The position numbers and the translations under genes were made by a program. From positions 186,001 to 250,000 of the forward strand of contig NZ_JANFLS010000004.1 of NCBI RefSeq assembly GCF_024385465.1: a stretch of 64,000 bases of DNA. The letters run 5' to 3'. This stretch comes from Arthrobacter sp. zg-Y844. GTDB lineage: Bacteria > Actinomycetota > Actinomycetes > Actinomycetales > Micrococcaceae. The notes under the pieces were generated by a model. It was not told the DNA's origin. It saw only the letters and a list, made by a program, of their open reading frames with translations, and did not search any database. The stretch's first letter is position 1, and each line of letters opens with the position of its first letter. Shown here piece after piece: positions 43,268-52,271 of this stretch.

Positions 43268-46012
43268 GTGCAGCCTCATGAAGATCAACCAGCCTTTCCC
43301 GTTCTAACCGCCGCCGATACGCCGGACGCGGCAGCGGGCACGGGCGCCCGACAGCAGGCCCAGCCCGCCGTCGTCGGCAGGGAGCAGGTACTGGAAGAAA
43401 TACTGCGGAACCTGTCCGGGGGCGCGCAGGGAACCGGCTGCCTGCTTGTGGGGGAGGCCGGTATCGGCAAGACCGCCGTGATGCAGCACGTGCTCCGCAA
43501 CCTGCAGGAAGACACGTACATAGTGCAGGTGCGTGGCTCGGTATTTGCGGGGCGGACACCGTTTGGCGCACTGACGTTCCTGCTCTCGGACCTGGATCCG
43601 GAGCTTTCCAGCCATCCGGTGATGATCCTGCGCGGCCTCACGCAGCTGGTGTCGGAACGTTCCGGCGGCCGGCCGGTGCTCCTGTCCGTGGACAACGCAG
43701 AGGAGCTGGACGAGTTTTCAGCCATGGTGCTTACCCAGATGGTGCTTAACCGCAGCGCCGGCATGCTCGTGGCATTCCGCGATTTCAGTTCGGCTCCGGC
43801 GGAATTTGCGGGCCTGTGGCGGGACGGCATCCTGGAGCGGGTGGATCTTGAGCCGTTGAGCGTCCCCGAAACCGCCGCTTACCTCGGTTCGCTGCTGGGC
43901 GGTACGGTCTCGCGGGCAGCAGCAGCCGCAGTCCACGACCACGCCGGAGGGAACCCGCATCTGCTGGCGCTGGCCCGAACAGACTTCCAGGATGCCGGGC
44001 GGCTGAAACTGCATAACGGCACGTGGATCCTTGCCCCAGGCGAAGAAATCCGCGGTGGGCGGGTCGCTTCAGCAGTCATGGGCAACCTCTCCGACCTGCC
44101 GCCCGCCCAGACCAATCTCCTCCAGTTGCTGTCAATGGCGCAGTCGCTCCCGCTGCCCGTGGTCCTTGCCCGGCTGGACAGTGCGGATCTGGACGCGCTG
44201 CAGGAAAAGGGAATCGTGACACTCGATGCCCGTCCCGTTGTTGACGTGCTGATCTCTAATCCCGTAGTGGCACGGTCGGTTCGGGCTAGCCTGACACCGG
44301 CGCGGCAGCGGCAGCTCTTTGAAGAACTTGCGCCGGCGCTGAACACCGGCCTCGTCCTGGATCCGCTCGTCCTGGCCCGCTGGCTGAGTGCCATCGGCGA
44401 AGCGCCGTCCTTGGAACTGGTGCTGCGGGCTGCGCGTCTTGCCACCGCCTCGGGGCAGCCGGAGACCGCTGTCCGGTTGCTTTCGGAGGTCACCGACGGT
44501 GAGGAAAGCGCCGGGGCCGTCGTCGAACTTGCACGTGCACGCACAGCCCAGGGCGAATACGGGGCAGCAATGGGGGTGCTTGCGCGCTTCCGCGGCAGCG
44601 AATCGGTTCCGTCCGGCCAGGACCGGATCCGACTGCTGCTCGCCGAGGGCAAGGTGATGTGCATTGAGGCCACCGGACTGCGCGATCCCCGCTCCGCGGA
44701 AACTCCCGCGGAGCCGGCCCGGATGCGGCATACGGATCTCTTTGAGCAGGCGGAACAGGAGATCGCTGACCTCCGAGACAACGGGGGAGATGTCGCCGAC
44801 CTGGTCAGGGAACTTGCTCTGGCCCGCGCCGAATGCCATTCCGCTCACGGCCGGTTCGTCGCCAACGCCACCTACCTGGCTGACCTGGAGCTCCCCGACG
44901 CGGGCTTCAGGATACTGCGTGCCGCCTGGCAGGCCGAGGCATGGAGCATGACCAACCGCCAGGATGACGCCGTCGAGCAGGCAGGCAAGGTGGAGCGGCT
45001 GCTCCAAGGCACGGAGCTTACTGCCGGTACCCGTGCCCGCGTGGTCAGCAGGCTGCTGCACACCTACGCGCTCACCGGGGCGCTCCCCGCCTGCGAGCGG
45101 TTGCTGGAGCGGTCTGCTGCAGAGGGAATGGAGGGCACGTACGCGGAACTGGCTGAAGGTTTACTGCATGCCTTCGCCGGCAGGCCGGAACCGGCACTCG
45201 CCGCACTGACGCCCGGGGTCAGCCAGCTGACGGTTAGCGGACCCGCGGCGTTCCTTCCGCTCGCCGCTGCCGCGGCAGCGTACTGCCACGCCGTGGAGGG
45301 GCGGAGCGAGGAAGCGCGCCGGTACCTCCAGGTACAGCGCTCGGCGGCGGACGGCGGCCCTTGGACGGTTCGCCGCGGTGCCCGGCACTTCGCGGCCCTG
45401 ACCGAAGCAGCGCTTGGATCCGAGACGGGCAGTTCCCGTTTTTCCTCGCTGGCAGCGCAGGACCACCGGCGGGGAGCGTACGCCTATGAACTGCTGGCCC
45501 GGTTCACCGCCATGAGGCTGGGCGATGAGGAAAGCCTGGATGACGTCCTCTCGGTGGCGGCCAACCTGGAAGGGGACTTCGCCTCATTGTGCGAGCTTTA
45601 TGCCAAGGGGCTGGGCAACGGAGACGCCCAGGTATTGCTGCGGGCGTCTGAGGTAGCCGCCGGGGTCGGGCATGTGCTGCTGGCCCGGGAAATCTCGGAA
45701 CACGCCTTGAGCATCGCCTCGGGAGCCGGGGACCGCGCCACCGTCCGTTTTATCCACCGCAGCCGCCGGGTGGCAGCTCCCGATTCTCCGGCCGAAGCCG
45801 CGGACGAATTCCTGGGAGCACTTACCGCCAGGGAACGCTCCATCGCCCGGAAGGCTGTGGCGGGCACCAGCAACAAAAAAATCGCAGAGGAACTGGGCAT
45901 CTCGGTCCGGACAGTCGAAGGGCATCTCTACCAGGTGTACTCCAAACTCCATGTGGGAAGCCGACGGGAACTGGCCCGAACAATTGCTGAGCAGTCAGGG
46001 GCGAAGAAATGA
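43268..46012 (+). CDS. LAL-type LuxR family ATPase regulator 4 (A-type ATPase, B-type HTH)
   Basis: A 914-residue regulator. Walker A is GEAGIGKT (62-69) and Walker B is VLLSVDNAEELDE. The ATPase half follows lineage A: VQVRGSVFAGRTPFGALTFL, LLSDLDPE and LLGGTVSRAA. The C-terminal helix-turn-helix is the other kind: LTARERSIARKAVAG, then ISVRTVEGHLYQVYSKLHVG, as in regulators 2 and 5. It therefore looks like a domain chimera. GTG 43268 is the only reasonable start in frame, with a 35-residue leader before the ATPase; its ribosome binding site is weak. The stop overlaps the start of regulator 5 by 4 bases (ATGA), so the pair is translationally coupled. Confidence 0.87.
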   Translation: MQPHEDQPAFPVLTAADTPDAAAGTGARQQAQPAVVGREQVLEEILRNLSGGAQGTGCLLVGEAGIGKTAVMQHVLRNLQEDTYIVQVRGSVFAGRTPFGALTFLLSDLDPELSSHPVMILRGLTQLVSERSGGRPVLLSVDNAEELDEFSAMVLTQMVLNRSAGMLVAFRDFSSAPAEFAGLWRDGILERVDLEPLSVPETAAYLGSLLGGTVSRAAAAAVHDHAGGNPHLLALARTDFQDAGRLKLHNGTWILAPGEEIRGGRVASAVMGNLSDLPPAQTNLLQLLSMAQSLPLPVVLARLDSADLDALQEKGIVTLDARPVVDVLISNPVVARSVRASLTPARQRQLFEELAPALNTGLVLDPLVLARWLSAIGEAPSLELVLRAARLATASGQPETAVRLLSEVTDGEESAGAVVELARARTAQGEYGAAMGVLARFRGSESVPSGQDRIRLLLAEGKVMCIEATGLRDPRSAETPAEPARMRHTDLFEQAEQEIADLRDNGGDVADLVRELALARAECHSAHGRFVANATYLADLELPDAGFRILRAAWQAEAWSMTNRQDDAVEQAGKVERLLQGTELTAGTRARVVSRLLHTYALTGALPACERLLERSAAEGMEGTYAELAEGLLHAFAGRPEPALAALTPGVSQLTVSGPAAFLPLAAAAAAYCHAVEGRSEEARRYLQVQRSAADGGPWTVRRGARHFAALTEAALGSETGSSRFSSLAAQDHRRGAYAYELLARFTAMRLGDEESLDDVLSVAANLEGDFASLCELYAKGLGNGDAQVLLRASEVAAGVGHVLLAREISEHALSIASGAGDRATVRFIHRSRRVAAPDSPAEAADEFLGALTARERSIARKAVAGTSNKKIAEELGISVRTVEGHLYQVYSKLHVGSRRELARTIAEQSGAKK

Positions 46013-48756
46013 CGCACTGGGGACAGGGGCGCCGGTTGTTCGGCCGCGAACGTGAACTTGCAGAGGTGACTAACAGGCTCTTGGATCCGGGGCTGCGCGG
46101 CGTAGTCCTGCTCGGAGCCGAGGGGATCGGGAAGTCCTCCCTCGCCGAACTGGCGGCTGAGCGCCTCAGCTCCATCATGGTTCCGTATTATGTCTGCGGG
46201 TCCCCGGTGTTGTCCCGGATGCAGTACGGCATCCTGTCCACCTATCTGGGTTCTGCCACGGCTGCAGAAATGGAGTCCCCGCTCGCGGTCCTGCGGACGG
46301 TGCGGGCGCATTTCCAGCGGTTGACGGAAACCAGCGGTATGCAGTCCCTGCTGGTGGTGGATAACGCCCAGCACATCGACGAGGCCAGCGCGCACCTGCT
46401 GACCCAGCTGGCCATGTCCGGAGAACTGCGGCTGATGGTCATTTCCCGCGCCCGGGCACCGCGGATACATGAGTTGCTCTCACTGGCCCGGGACGGTCTG
46501 CTGGCCCGGATAGACCTGGGACCGCTGTCCCGGCACGCCGTTCACGAGTTCTGCGTCAGCGCCCTCGGAGGCCCCGTACTCCAGGCCTCGAGCACACTGT
46601 TGAGCCGGATGTCCGGCGGCAACCCGCTGTACGTGAAGGAACTGTTGACCCGGGCCCAGCGGCAGCAGCGGCTTCTCGAAGTGAACGGTGCCTGGTACCT
46701 GGGGAAAGAACCCGACAGCCTCGACACCTCCCTGGTGGATCTGGTCAAGGGCATGCTGGCTTCGCGCAGCCCCGCAGAACGCAATGTCCTGGAAACGGTG
46801 GCGCTCGCCGAACGGTTGCCGCGGGCCGTTGTATCGGCGGTGTCCGACGACGACGCCGTCCGCTCGCTCTTGATCGACGGGATCCTGGAAATCCTGCCGG
46901 ACCGGGATGAATCCGTACATCTGGTGCAGCCGCTGCATGAGCAGATCATCCGCAGCCTGGTTCCGGCCGCCCGCAGCTCCGAAATCCGTGCCCGGGTCCT
47001 GGGCCGCTACGAGCCCGGATCCCTGCTGGATACGGTGCAACCGGCCGGCCTGGATACCCTGCTCAGGTACGCGGAGTGGGCCCTCGACTGCGGCGAACGG
47101 CTTTCCGCCGAGGAGCTGCTGGCGGCGGCGCGAGCGGCAAACGGAATGTGGGAGGCAGCACGCGCTCAGCGTTTCGCTGCCGCCGTCCACCAGCCTGCCT
47201 TCCGTAAGGCCGCAGAAGTGGAGCTTGCAGTTTCGGCTGCCGCACAGGGCAGCTACGGACGCGCCCGAACCCACTTGGAAGCACTCAAGACGGGTGCGGG
47301 TGAGACCTGGGATCAGCGGAGCCTGCAGCGGGCTGCCTTCACAAGTGCGCTGATGCTCCGCCAGAGCAACGTGGACGCCGAGGAATTGAATGCCCTGGCA
47401 CAGCGCTGGACCGACGTGGCAACCGGAATGGCCGCAAGGGAGATAGCGTCCGCCGGCACGCCGCCGGGAGTATCCGCCGGTGCTGGAGTGCTCACGGCCG
47501 CCGCACTGGTGCTCAAGGGGGACTACGCCGAAGCCCGCACCCGGCTGGCCGCCCTCGCCGGCGACGAGGAAGAACCCCGGTCTGCCGACGACGTCGAGCG
47601 GGCCGTGATCATCCACGCGCTCTATGCGGAAGTCCTGGGGGCATGCGGCGACGTGGGACCGGCACTGAAACAGGCGCAGGCCGCCGCGAACCTCCTCGCG
47701 GGCAGTGCCGGCCGGTTCCGGAGCTATGCCGGGTTCGTTTTTGTCCGCCATGCCCTCGCCCTGCTCCACGGCGGCCGGTTTGTCCAACTGGAACAGCTGA
47801 TCGCCAAGATGCACACCGGACCCCAGTACCTGCTGACCGTGCTGGGAGGGACGTTGGGCGTTTTCGAAGCCGCCCTCGAAATCCACCGGGGGAGATTGCA
47901 CGAAGGACTGCAGAGGCTGCGCCCTGCCGTGGAAGCGCTGCGCGACAAGGACCCCGAGCTGATGCTTCCCTACGCCCTCGGCTTGGCCGGCTACGCCTCG
48001 ACGGTGGTCGGAGACGGAACTCCTGCCGCCGGGCCGGGCACCCAGGTATCCGCCGCAGGCTACCCTGGTCCCCGGCATTTGTGGCTCACCGCGCAGGCTT
48101 ATGCGGCGGCTGCTGAGGCCTCCCAGTCCACCGAGGGGCCGACTTCCGGCAGGCTGGCGGTTCTTGCCGCCGAGGCCCGGGCGGCCGGGCTGCGCAGCAG
48201 CGAAAAGGACATCCTGGAACTGTGCCTTGCCGTGGGGGACCTGACCCAGGTGGGACGGCTGGCCGAGCTGACGGCGGACTTCGAGGGCGCAGAAGCCCAG
48301 GCCCTGCACGCCTATGCCGCGGCAGTCGCCTCCGGTAATCCGGACCGTATGGTTGCCGCCGCCGAGGACGCGATCGGAGCACAGAAGTACCTGGTGGCCG
48401 TGGAGAGCATTGGCCACGCCATCCGCTTCTACGGAAACCATGGAAACCTGCGCCGGCAGCGTGCGCTTATCCAGCAGCTGCGGCGGCGACGGGAGGAACT
48501 GGCGGGAGTAACCGTCTCCTACCTGAGTCCGTCGCTGCACCTGGTCCGGCTCACCCGACGGGAACACGAGATTGTGGCATTACTGTTGTCCGGGGCAACC
48601 ACCAAGGATATTGCCGGCCACTTCACACTGTCCCAGCGGACCGTGGAGGGGCATGTGTACCGGATTTACGTCAAGCTGGGGATCAGCCGGCGGGCGGATC
48701 TGGAATCTGCCTACCGCGCCCTGGAACCGGGCCCCCGAACTGCGCCTCTGCTGTAA
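46009..48756 (+). CDS. LAL-type LuxR family ATPase regulator 5 (lineage B)
   Basis: A 915-residue regulator of the same family as regulator 2. Walker A is GAEGIGKS (36-43), with Ser following, and Walker B is LLVVDNAQHIDE. Lineage-B traits are YYVCGSPVLSRMQYGIL, SGGNPLYVKELL, and VQPLHEQIIRSLVPAARS. The C-terminal helix-turn-helix reads LTRREHEIVALLLSGATTKD, then LSQRTVEGHVYRIYVKLGIS. Translation probably restarts from regulator 4 through the ATGA overlap. It is the last regulator before the exopolysaccharide genes, 217 bases from the priming sugar transferase and on the same strand. This placement makes it the most likely direct activator of that locus, an inference. Confidence 0.88.
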   Translation: MTHWGQGRRLFGRERELAEVTNRLLDPGLRGVVLLGAEGIGKSSLAELAAERLSSIMVPYYVCGSPVLSRMQYGILSTYLGSATAAEMESPLAVLRTVRAHFQRLTETSGMQSLLVVDNAQHIDEASAHLLTQLAMSGELRLMVISRARAPRIHELLSLARDGLLARIDLGPLSRHAVHEFCVSALGGPVLQASSTLLSRMSGGNPLYVKELLTRAQRQQRLLEVNGAWYLGKEPDSLDTSLVDLVKGMLASRSPAERNVLETVALAERLPRAVVSAVSDDDAVRSLLIDGILEILPDRDESVHLVQPLHEQIIRSLVPAARSSEIRARVLGRYEPGSLLDTVQPAGLDTLLRYAEWALDCGERLSAEELLAAARAANGMWEAARAQRFAAAVHQPAFRKAAEVELAVSAAAQGSYGRARTHLEALKTGAGETWDQRSLQRAAFTSALMLRQSNVDAEELNALAQRWTDVATGMAAREIASAGTPPGVSAGAGVLTAAALVLKGDYAEARTRLAALAGDEEEPRSADDVERAVIIHALYAEVLGACGDVGPALKQAQAAANLLAGSAGRFRSYAGFVFVRHALALLHGGRFVQLEQLIAKMHTGPQYLLTVLGGTLGVFEAALEIHRGRLHEGLQRLRPAVEALRDKDPELMLPYALGLAGYASTVVGDGTPAAGPGTQVSAAGYPGPRHLWLTAQAYAAAAEASQSTEGPTSGRLAVLAAEARAAGLRSSEKDILELCLAVGDLTQVGRLAELTADFEGAEAQALHAYAAAVASGNPDRMVAAAEDAIGAQKYLVAVESIGHAIRFYGNHGNLRRQRALIQQLRRRREELAGVTVSYLSPSLHLVRLTRREHEIVALLLSGATTKDIAGHFTLSQRTVEGHVYRIYVKLGISRRADLESAYRALEPGPRTAPLL

Positions 48757-48757
48757 T

Positions 48758-48781
48758 CGACCGTCCGGAAAGCCACGGTCG
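48758..48781 (+). terminator. short hairpin after regulator 5
   Basis: CGACCGT (48758-48764) pairs with ACGGTCG (48775-48781) around a 10-base loop, two bases after the stop codon. There is no T run. A second imperfect dyad (48840-48864) lies further towards the sugar transferase gene. I do not see a convincing promoter for that gene. Confidence 0.4.
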
Positions 48782-48973
48782 GAGCGTGCCGGTATGCGCA
48801 CACGTAGAGGTACCGAGTACAAGACAGGTACTGCCGTTTGTCAGGGCGAGATCAGCCCGCTGACTTGAGTATCCGTTACGCGTGTCCGCCCTGCATTGCC
48901 GCTCCTAAATTGATGTCAGTTGGGTAGACGTTGATTTGGGAAAAGGGACGCCGGTCTCGGTCTGGGGGGAAAG

Positions 48974-50674
48974 ATGGGCACTCGTCTGTTGCCGAAAGAA
49001 CGCCGTCGTAAGGCGGCGAACGCTGTGCCCGCCGAGGCAAGACACAGGGCAGCCGAACGGACGGTATCCGAACGCAAGGCGCCAGATCTGGTGCATTTTT
49101 CCGCCACCGGTCCTCCCGGCGCGCATTCCGACGGCTCCGTTATGGCGCAGGTCCGCGGAGCAGCTGAAACCGTCCTGCCGGCGCAGCCTTTTGTCTTTCC
49201 GAGTTTCACCACTGCCAAGCCGTTCAGCAGGACCGGGCGTACCAGGAGCGCGGCAGTACTTTGGAACCGCCGTTACGCCCGAATCCTTTCGGTCTGTGAC
49301 GCACTGATTGTCTTCGCTGCTGTCTTTGGCGGCTATCTCGTGCGGTTCGGGCTGGAGCCCGCCGTACTGCCGGTCGGCGTGTTCGAGACCAGCTACCTGG
49401 TGGTAGCGGCGGTCACGGGCTGCGCCTGGCTGCTGGCACTGTCTGTCTACCGGACCCGGGATAAACGAATAACCGGAATGGGCACCGACGAATACAAGCG
49501 GCTGGTGAATGCCACCGTCGCCCTATTGGGCGGGCTCGCCCTTGCCTCAGTCGCTTTCCAGTTCGACCTTGCGCGGGGCTATTTCGGCTTCGTGCTCTTC
49601 GCCGGCACTGCCGGGTTGGTCTGCAGCCGGTGGTTTCTGCGGCAATGGCTGGCCGGCCAGCGGCAACGCGGCCGCTACCTCTCGAAGGTGGTGGTTCTGG
49701 GCAGGCCGCGGGACGTCCGCTACGTCACCCACCAGATCGGGAGGAAGTCACGGGCCGCCTACCAGGTGGTGGGGGTGGCGCTGACCGGAAAGCCGCGGAC
49801 CTGGCTGGAAGTAGACGGCACGCGCGTTCCCGTGGTGTCGGATGAGCACTCGGTGGTCGACGCCGTGCGGCGCGTGGGTGCCGACGCCGTCATTGTCGCG
49901 GGTCCCACCAAGGGCGGCAGCAAGTATGTACAGGAGCTTGGCTGGCAGTTGGAGGAATCAGCCACGGAACTGATCCTCACCACAGGACTGACCAATGTAG
50001 CCGGCCCACGGATTCACGCCCGCCCGGTGGAGGGACTGCCCCTGATGCACGTCGAGCTCCCGCAGTACGCCGGTGCCCGGCATGCCATGAAACGGACCCT
50101 GGACATAACCCTCTCCGGGCTGGCACTGCTGGTGCTGTTGCCGGTCTTCATCATCCTGTCCGTGCTGATCAAAAAGGACAGCCCCGGTCCGGTTCTCTTC
50201 CGCCAGGAACGCGTAGGGCGGGGCGGCCGGAAGTTCCTCATGTACAAATTCCGGTCAATGGTGGAAACCGCCGAAGATGATCTTGCCGGACTGCTGGACC
50301 GTAATGAGGGAGACGGCCTGCTCTTTAAAATGCAGCACGACCCGCGGGTCACCGACGTGGGTCGATGGATGCGCAAGTACTCCCTCGATGAGCTGCCCCA
50401 GTTCTGGAACGTATTCGTGGGCCACATGTCCCTGGTCGGCCCGCGGCCGCCCTTGCCCCGCGAAGTGGCCCGGTACGGCAACCGGGTGCACCGCCGCCTT
50501 TACATCAAGCCCGGCCTCACCGGTATGTGGCAGATCAACGGGCGGTCGGAACTCAACTGGAAAGACGGCGTCCGGCTGGATTTGTACTACGTCGAAAACT
50601 GGTCGCTTGCCGGAGACCTCATCATTCTCTGGCGTACGGTGCAGATGCTCCGCCGGCCAGTCGGCGCCTACTAG
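48974..50674 (+). CDS. polyprenyl glycosylphosphotransferase (priming sugar transferase)
   Basis: A 566-residue WbaP/CpsE-like enzyme that transfers a sugar-1-phosphate from a nucleotide sugar to undecaprenyl phosphate, the first step of repeat-unit assembly. A ~95-residue cytoplasmic head precedes four hydrophobic helices (about 97-210), then a Rossmann-like domain (about 236-340; VVVLGRPRDVRYV). The C-terminal bacterial sugar-transferase domain starts near 374 (RTLDITLSGLALLVLLP), with DSPGPVLFRQERVG, LMYKFRSM, and GLTGMWQINGRSEL. ATG 48974 has GGGGGGAAAG directly upstream. It is the first gene of the exopolysaccharide locus after the regulator array. The sugar used cannot be told from sequence. 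Confidence 0.93.
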   Translation: MGTRLLPKERRRKAANAVPAEARHRAAERTVSERKAPDLVHFSATGPPGAHSDGSVMAQVRGAAETVLPAQPFVFPSFTTAKPFSRTGRTRSAAVLWNRRYARILSVCDALIVFAAVFGGYLVRFGLEPAVLPVGVFETSYLVVAAVTGCAWLLALSVYRTRDKRITGMGTDEYKRLVNATVALLGGLALASVAFQFDLARGYFGFVLFAGTAGLVCSRWFLRQWLAGQRQRGRYLSKVVVLGRPRDVRYVTHQIGRKSRAAYQVVGVALTGKPRTWLEVDGTRVPVVSDEHSVVDAVRRVGADAVIVAGPTKGGSKYVQELGWQLEESATELILTTGLTNVAGPRIHARPVEGLPLMHVELPQYAGARHAMKRTLDITLSGLALLVLLPVFIILSVLIKKDSPGPVLFRQERVGRGGRKFLMYKFRSMVETAEDDLAGLLDRNEGDGLLFKMQHDPRVTDVGRWMRKYSLDELPQFWNVFVGHMSLVGPRPPLPREVARYGNRVHRRLYIKPGLTGMWQINGRSELNWKDGVRLDLYYVENWSLAGDLIILWRTVQMLRRPVGAY

Positions 50675-50723
50675 CGCGTGCCCGCCGGCTTCGGCTGGTC
50701 TCCCCAAGAAGAAAGCGGAAACC

Positions 50724-50837
50724 ATGGAATCTTTCGTTACCGGAGCCGGTGCACCACGGCTGGTCGCCTCCTCCCGGGGGGACTGGCCCAGGCAACCCCG
50801 GCGGATGCCTCGGAGGCCGCACAATGCTGCGGCCTAA
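50724..50837 (+). CDS. possible 37-residue small protein upstream of the acyltransferase
   Basis: A small open frame begins at ATG 50724 after a good purine-rich site (AGAAGAAAG). It reads MESFVTGAGAPRLVASS and continues with a basic, Arg/Pro-rich tail ending NAAA. Its last 14 bases overlap the start of the acyltransferase gene, as in translationally coupled leader frames. I do not recognise the peptide. It may be a short regulatory frame or chance. Confidence 0.3.
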   Translation: MESFVTGAGAPRLVASSRGDWPRQPRRMPRRPHNAAA

Positions 50838-51450
50838 GCCCCGACCGGTAGGGGAAAACGCCGGCGCTGTCATCGATTTGTCCAAGGCACCCGGTTCCAA
50901 GGAATCCTGGGGAAAGCCACTGTATGTGGTGGCCCTGTGGTCCGCGTGTGAACTGGTCTTTGTCACGAACCCGTGGCAGATCAGTTCCCGTCTGCGGGTC
51001 GCTGTGCTGCGGGCCTTCGGGGCTGAGGTTGCCGACGGCGTGATCTTCCGTCCGCGCACCCGCGTCAAGGCACCGTGGAAGCTCCACATCGGTCCCCGGT
51101 CCTGGATCGGTGAAGGCGTGTGGTTCCACAACCAGGACGACATCTGGATCGGAGCCGACGTCGTCATCTCACAGGAAACGTTCCTGACCACGGGCAGCCA
51201 CCGGGTCCGTACCGACATGGGGCTGGTGACCAGTCCCATCCGGGTTGACGACGGCGCCTGGGTCACGTCGCGCTGCATGGTGCTGGGAGGAACCCGAATC
51301 GGGAAGTCCGCAGTCATCCAGCCAATGACCGTGGTCAAGGGGACGGTCCCGCCGGGACAGGTCTTTGGCAGCGCCGTCGGACCGACCGGGCTCGGGGAAC
51401 GGTTCGTGTCCGCCGCGGAGAGCAGCAATGCGGAACGGAAATCTTCGTGA
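50824..51450 (+). CDS. left-handed beta-helix acetyltransferase (WcaF-like)
   Basis: A 208-residue putative O-acetyltransferase of the colanic-acid WcaF/hexapeptide-repeat family. Residues about 80-185 carry imperfect hexapeptide turns: VIFRPRTRVKAPWKLHIG, IGEGVWFHNQ, IGADVVISQETFLTTGSH, GAWVTSRCMVLGGTRIG. The His in TTGSHRVRTDMGL matches the usual catalytic His position. It probably acetylates a sugar of the repeat unit. ATG 50824 has GGAGG 9 bases upstream; the frame is open further upstream, but that part overlaps the sugar transferase and looks non-coding. It converges with the SGNH gene, with 20 bases between. Confidence 0.87.
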   Translation: MLRPKPRPVGENAGAVIDLSKAPGSKESWGKPLYVVALWSACELVFVTNPWQISSRLRVAVLRAFGAEVADGVIFRPRTRVKAPWKLHIGPRSWIGEGVWFHNQDDIWIGADVVISQETFLTTGSHRVRTDMGLVTSPIRVDDGAWVTSRCMVLGGTRIGKSAVIQPMTVVKGTVPPGQVFGSAVGPTGLGERFVSAAESSNAERKSS

Positions 51451-51470
51451 GGGCCGCAGCCGGGTACCCG

Positions 51471-52271
51471 CTATGCGGCGCGGACTTCGCGCAGGGCGTC
51501 CTCCAGCAGCGGAAAGATCTTCCCCGCCAGGTAGTCATGGCCAAGGTCCGTGGGATGGACACCGTCCTCACTGATCAATCCGGTGTTGTCGCCGGCGAAC
51601 CAGCCGGCCGCCAAGGCATCAACGTACCGGACGTCTTCCTCGCTGGCGGCCCGAGCCATGGCCTCGTTGTTGGCCTGGATGAAATCCGGAGCGGTGTCCT
51701 GGGGCCAGACCGGTCCGACGGCGACGATGCGGGCCCCCGGTGCACGGTCCCGGACGTCCGCGTACAGCGCCTTGGCGGCAACGTACATGGCATCGTCCGT
51801 CTGGAGGCCGTCATTCCTGCTGCCGAAAACCAGGACGACATCCGTATCCTCCCTCAGCCGGAGAGTGGCAATCTCCCGGAAGGTCAGACCTTCGATGCCG
51901 CGGGCTATGTAGCCGGACCCTGGCTGCGCCATGACGTTCAGTTCGACCGTATCGCCGCGGTCCGTGAACCGGGTGCCGACCAGCCGGGTCCAGTTAGCCG
52001 CCCCGCGGCCGCCTTCCACGGAACCCGCCGTGAAGGAATCGCCCAGGACATCGATTTTGACCACCGAATCTGCGAAGACCTCGCCTGTGCCGGGGCCTCC
52101 GGAAGACGGGCGCGGGGAAAGAGCCCGGCTGGTCTCCGGGGCCTGGGAAAGCGCGTACGCCGAGACCAAGCCGGCAGTCACGGCAAGGACCAGGAACCAG
52201 ACGAACTTCCGGCCCTGCCGTCTCCTCCGGGAACGGCGCTTGGATGTGTGGCGTCCATGTCGAGTAGGCAT
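51471..52271 (-). CDS. membrane-anchored SGNH/GDSL hydrolase
   Basis: A 266-residue protein with a very basic N terminus (RRSRRRR), one hydrophobic anchor (23-41), a Pro/Ser/Gly linker and an extracytoplasmic SGNH domain. The block I motif with nucleophile Ser is VLGDSFTAGS (Ser79). The Gly/Asn block III motif is FGSRNDG, and the catalytic Asp-His pair is in EDGVHPTDLGH. In polysaccharide loci such enzymes usually remove or transfer acetyl or acyl groups; it may act with the neighbouring acetyltransferase. ATG 52271 fits the signal-anchor layout, though AGGA directly abuts the codon. It is the only minus-strand gene in this part of the locus. Confidence 0.88.
   Translation of the reverse strand: MPTRHGRHTSKRRSRRRRQGRKFVWFLVLAVTAGLVSAYALSQAPETSRALSPRPSSGGPGTGEVFADSVVKIDVLGDSFTAGSVEGGRGAANWTRLVGTRFTDRGDTVELNVMAQPGSGYIARGIEGLTFREIATLRLREDTDVVLVFGSRNDGLQTDDAMYVAAKALYADVRDRAPGARIVAVGPVWPQDTAPDFIQANNEAMARAASEEDVRYVDALAAGWFAGDNTGLISEDGVHPTDLGHDYLAGKIFPLLEDALREVRAA

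Noticed and set aside
46480-48567. A 695-codon antisense frame inside regulator 5, and similar long antisense frames (for example 4428-6059 and 1254-2375)
   Set aside because: In high-GC DNA the frame opposite a real gene stays open. Their translations are rich in His, Gln, Arg and Gly and show no domain, while the sense proteins have clear family motifs.
35101-48756. STAND-NTPase anti-phage defence (AVAST-like) system
   Set aside because: The proteins share the P-loop STAND plan, but each ends in a LuxR DNA-binding domain instead of a nuclease, protease or membrane effector, so transcriptional regulation is the simpler reading.
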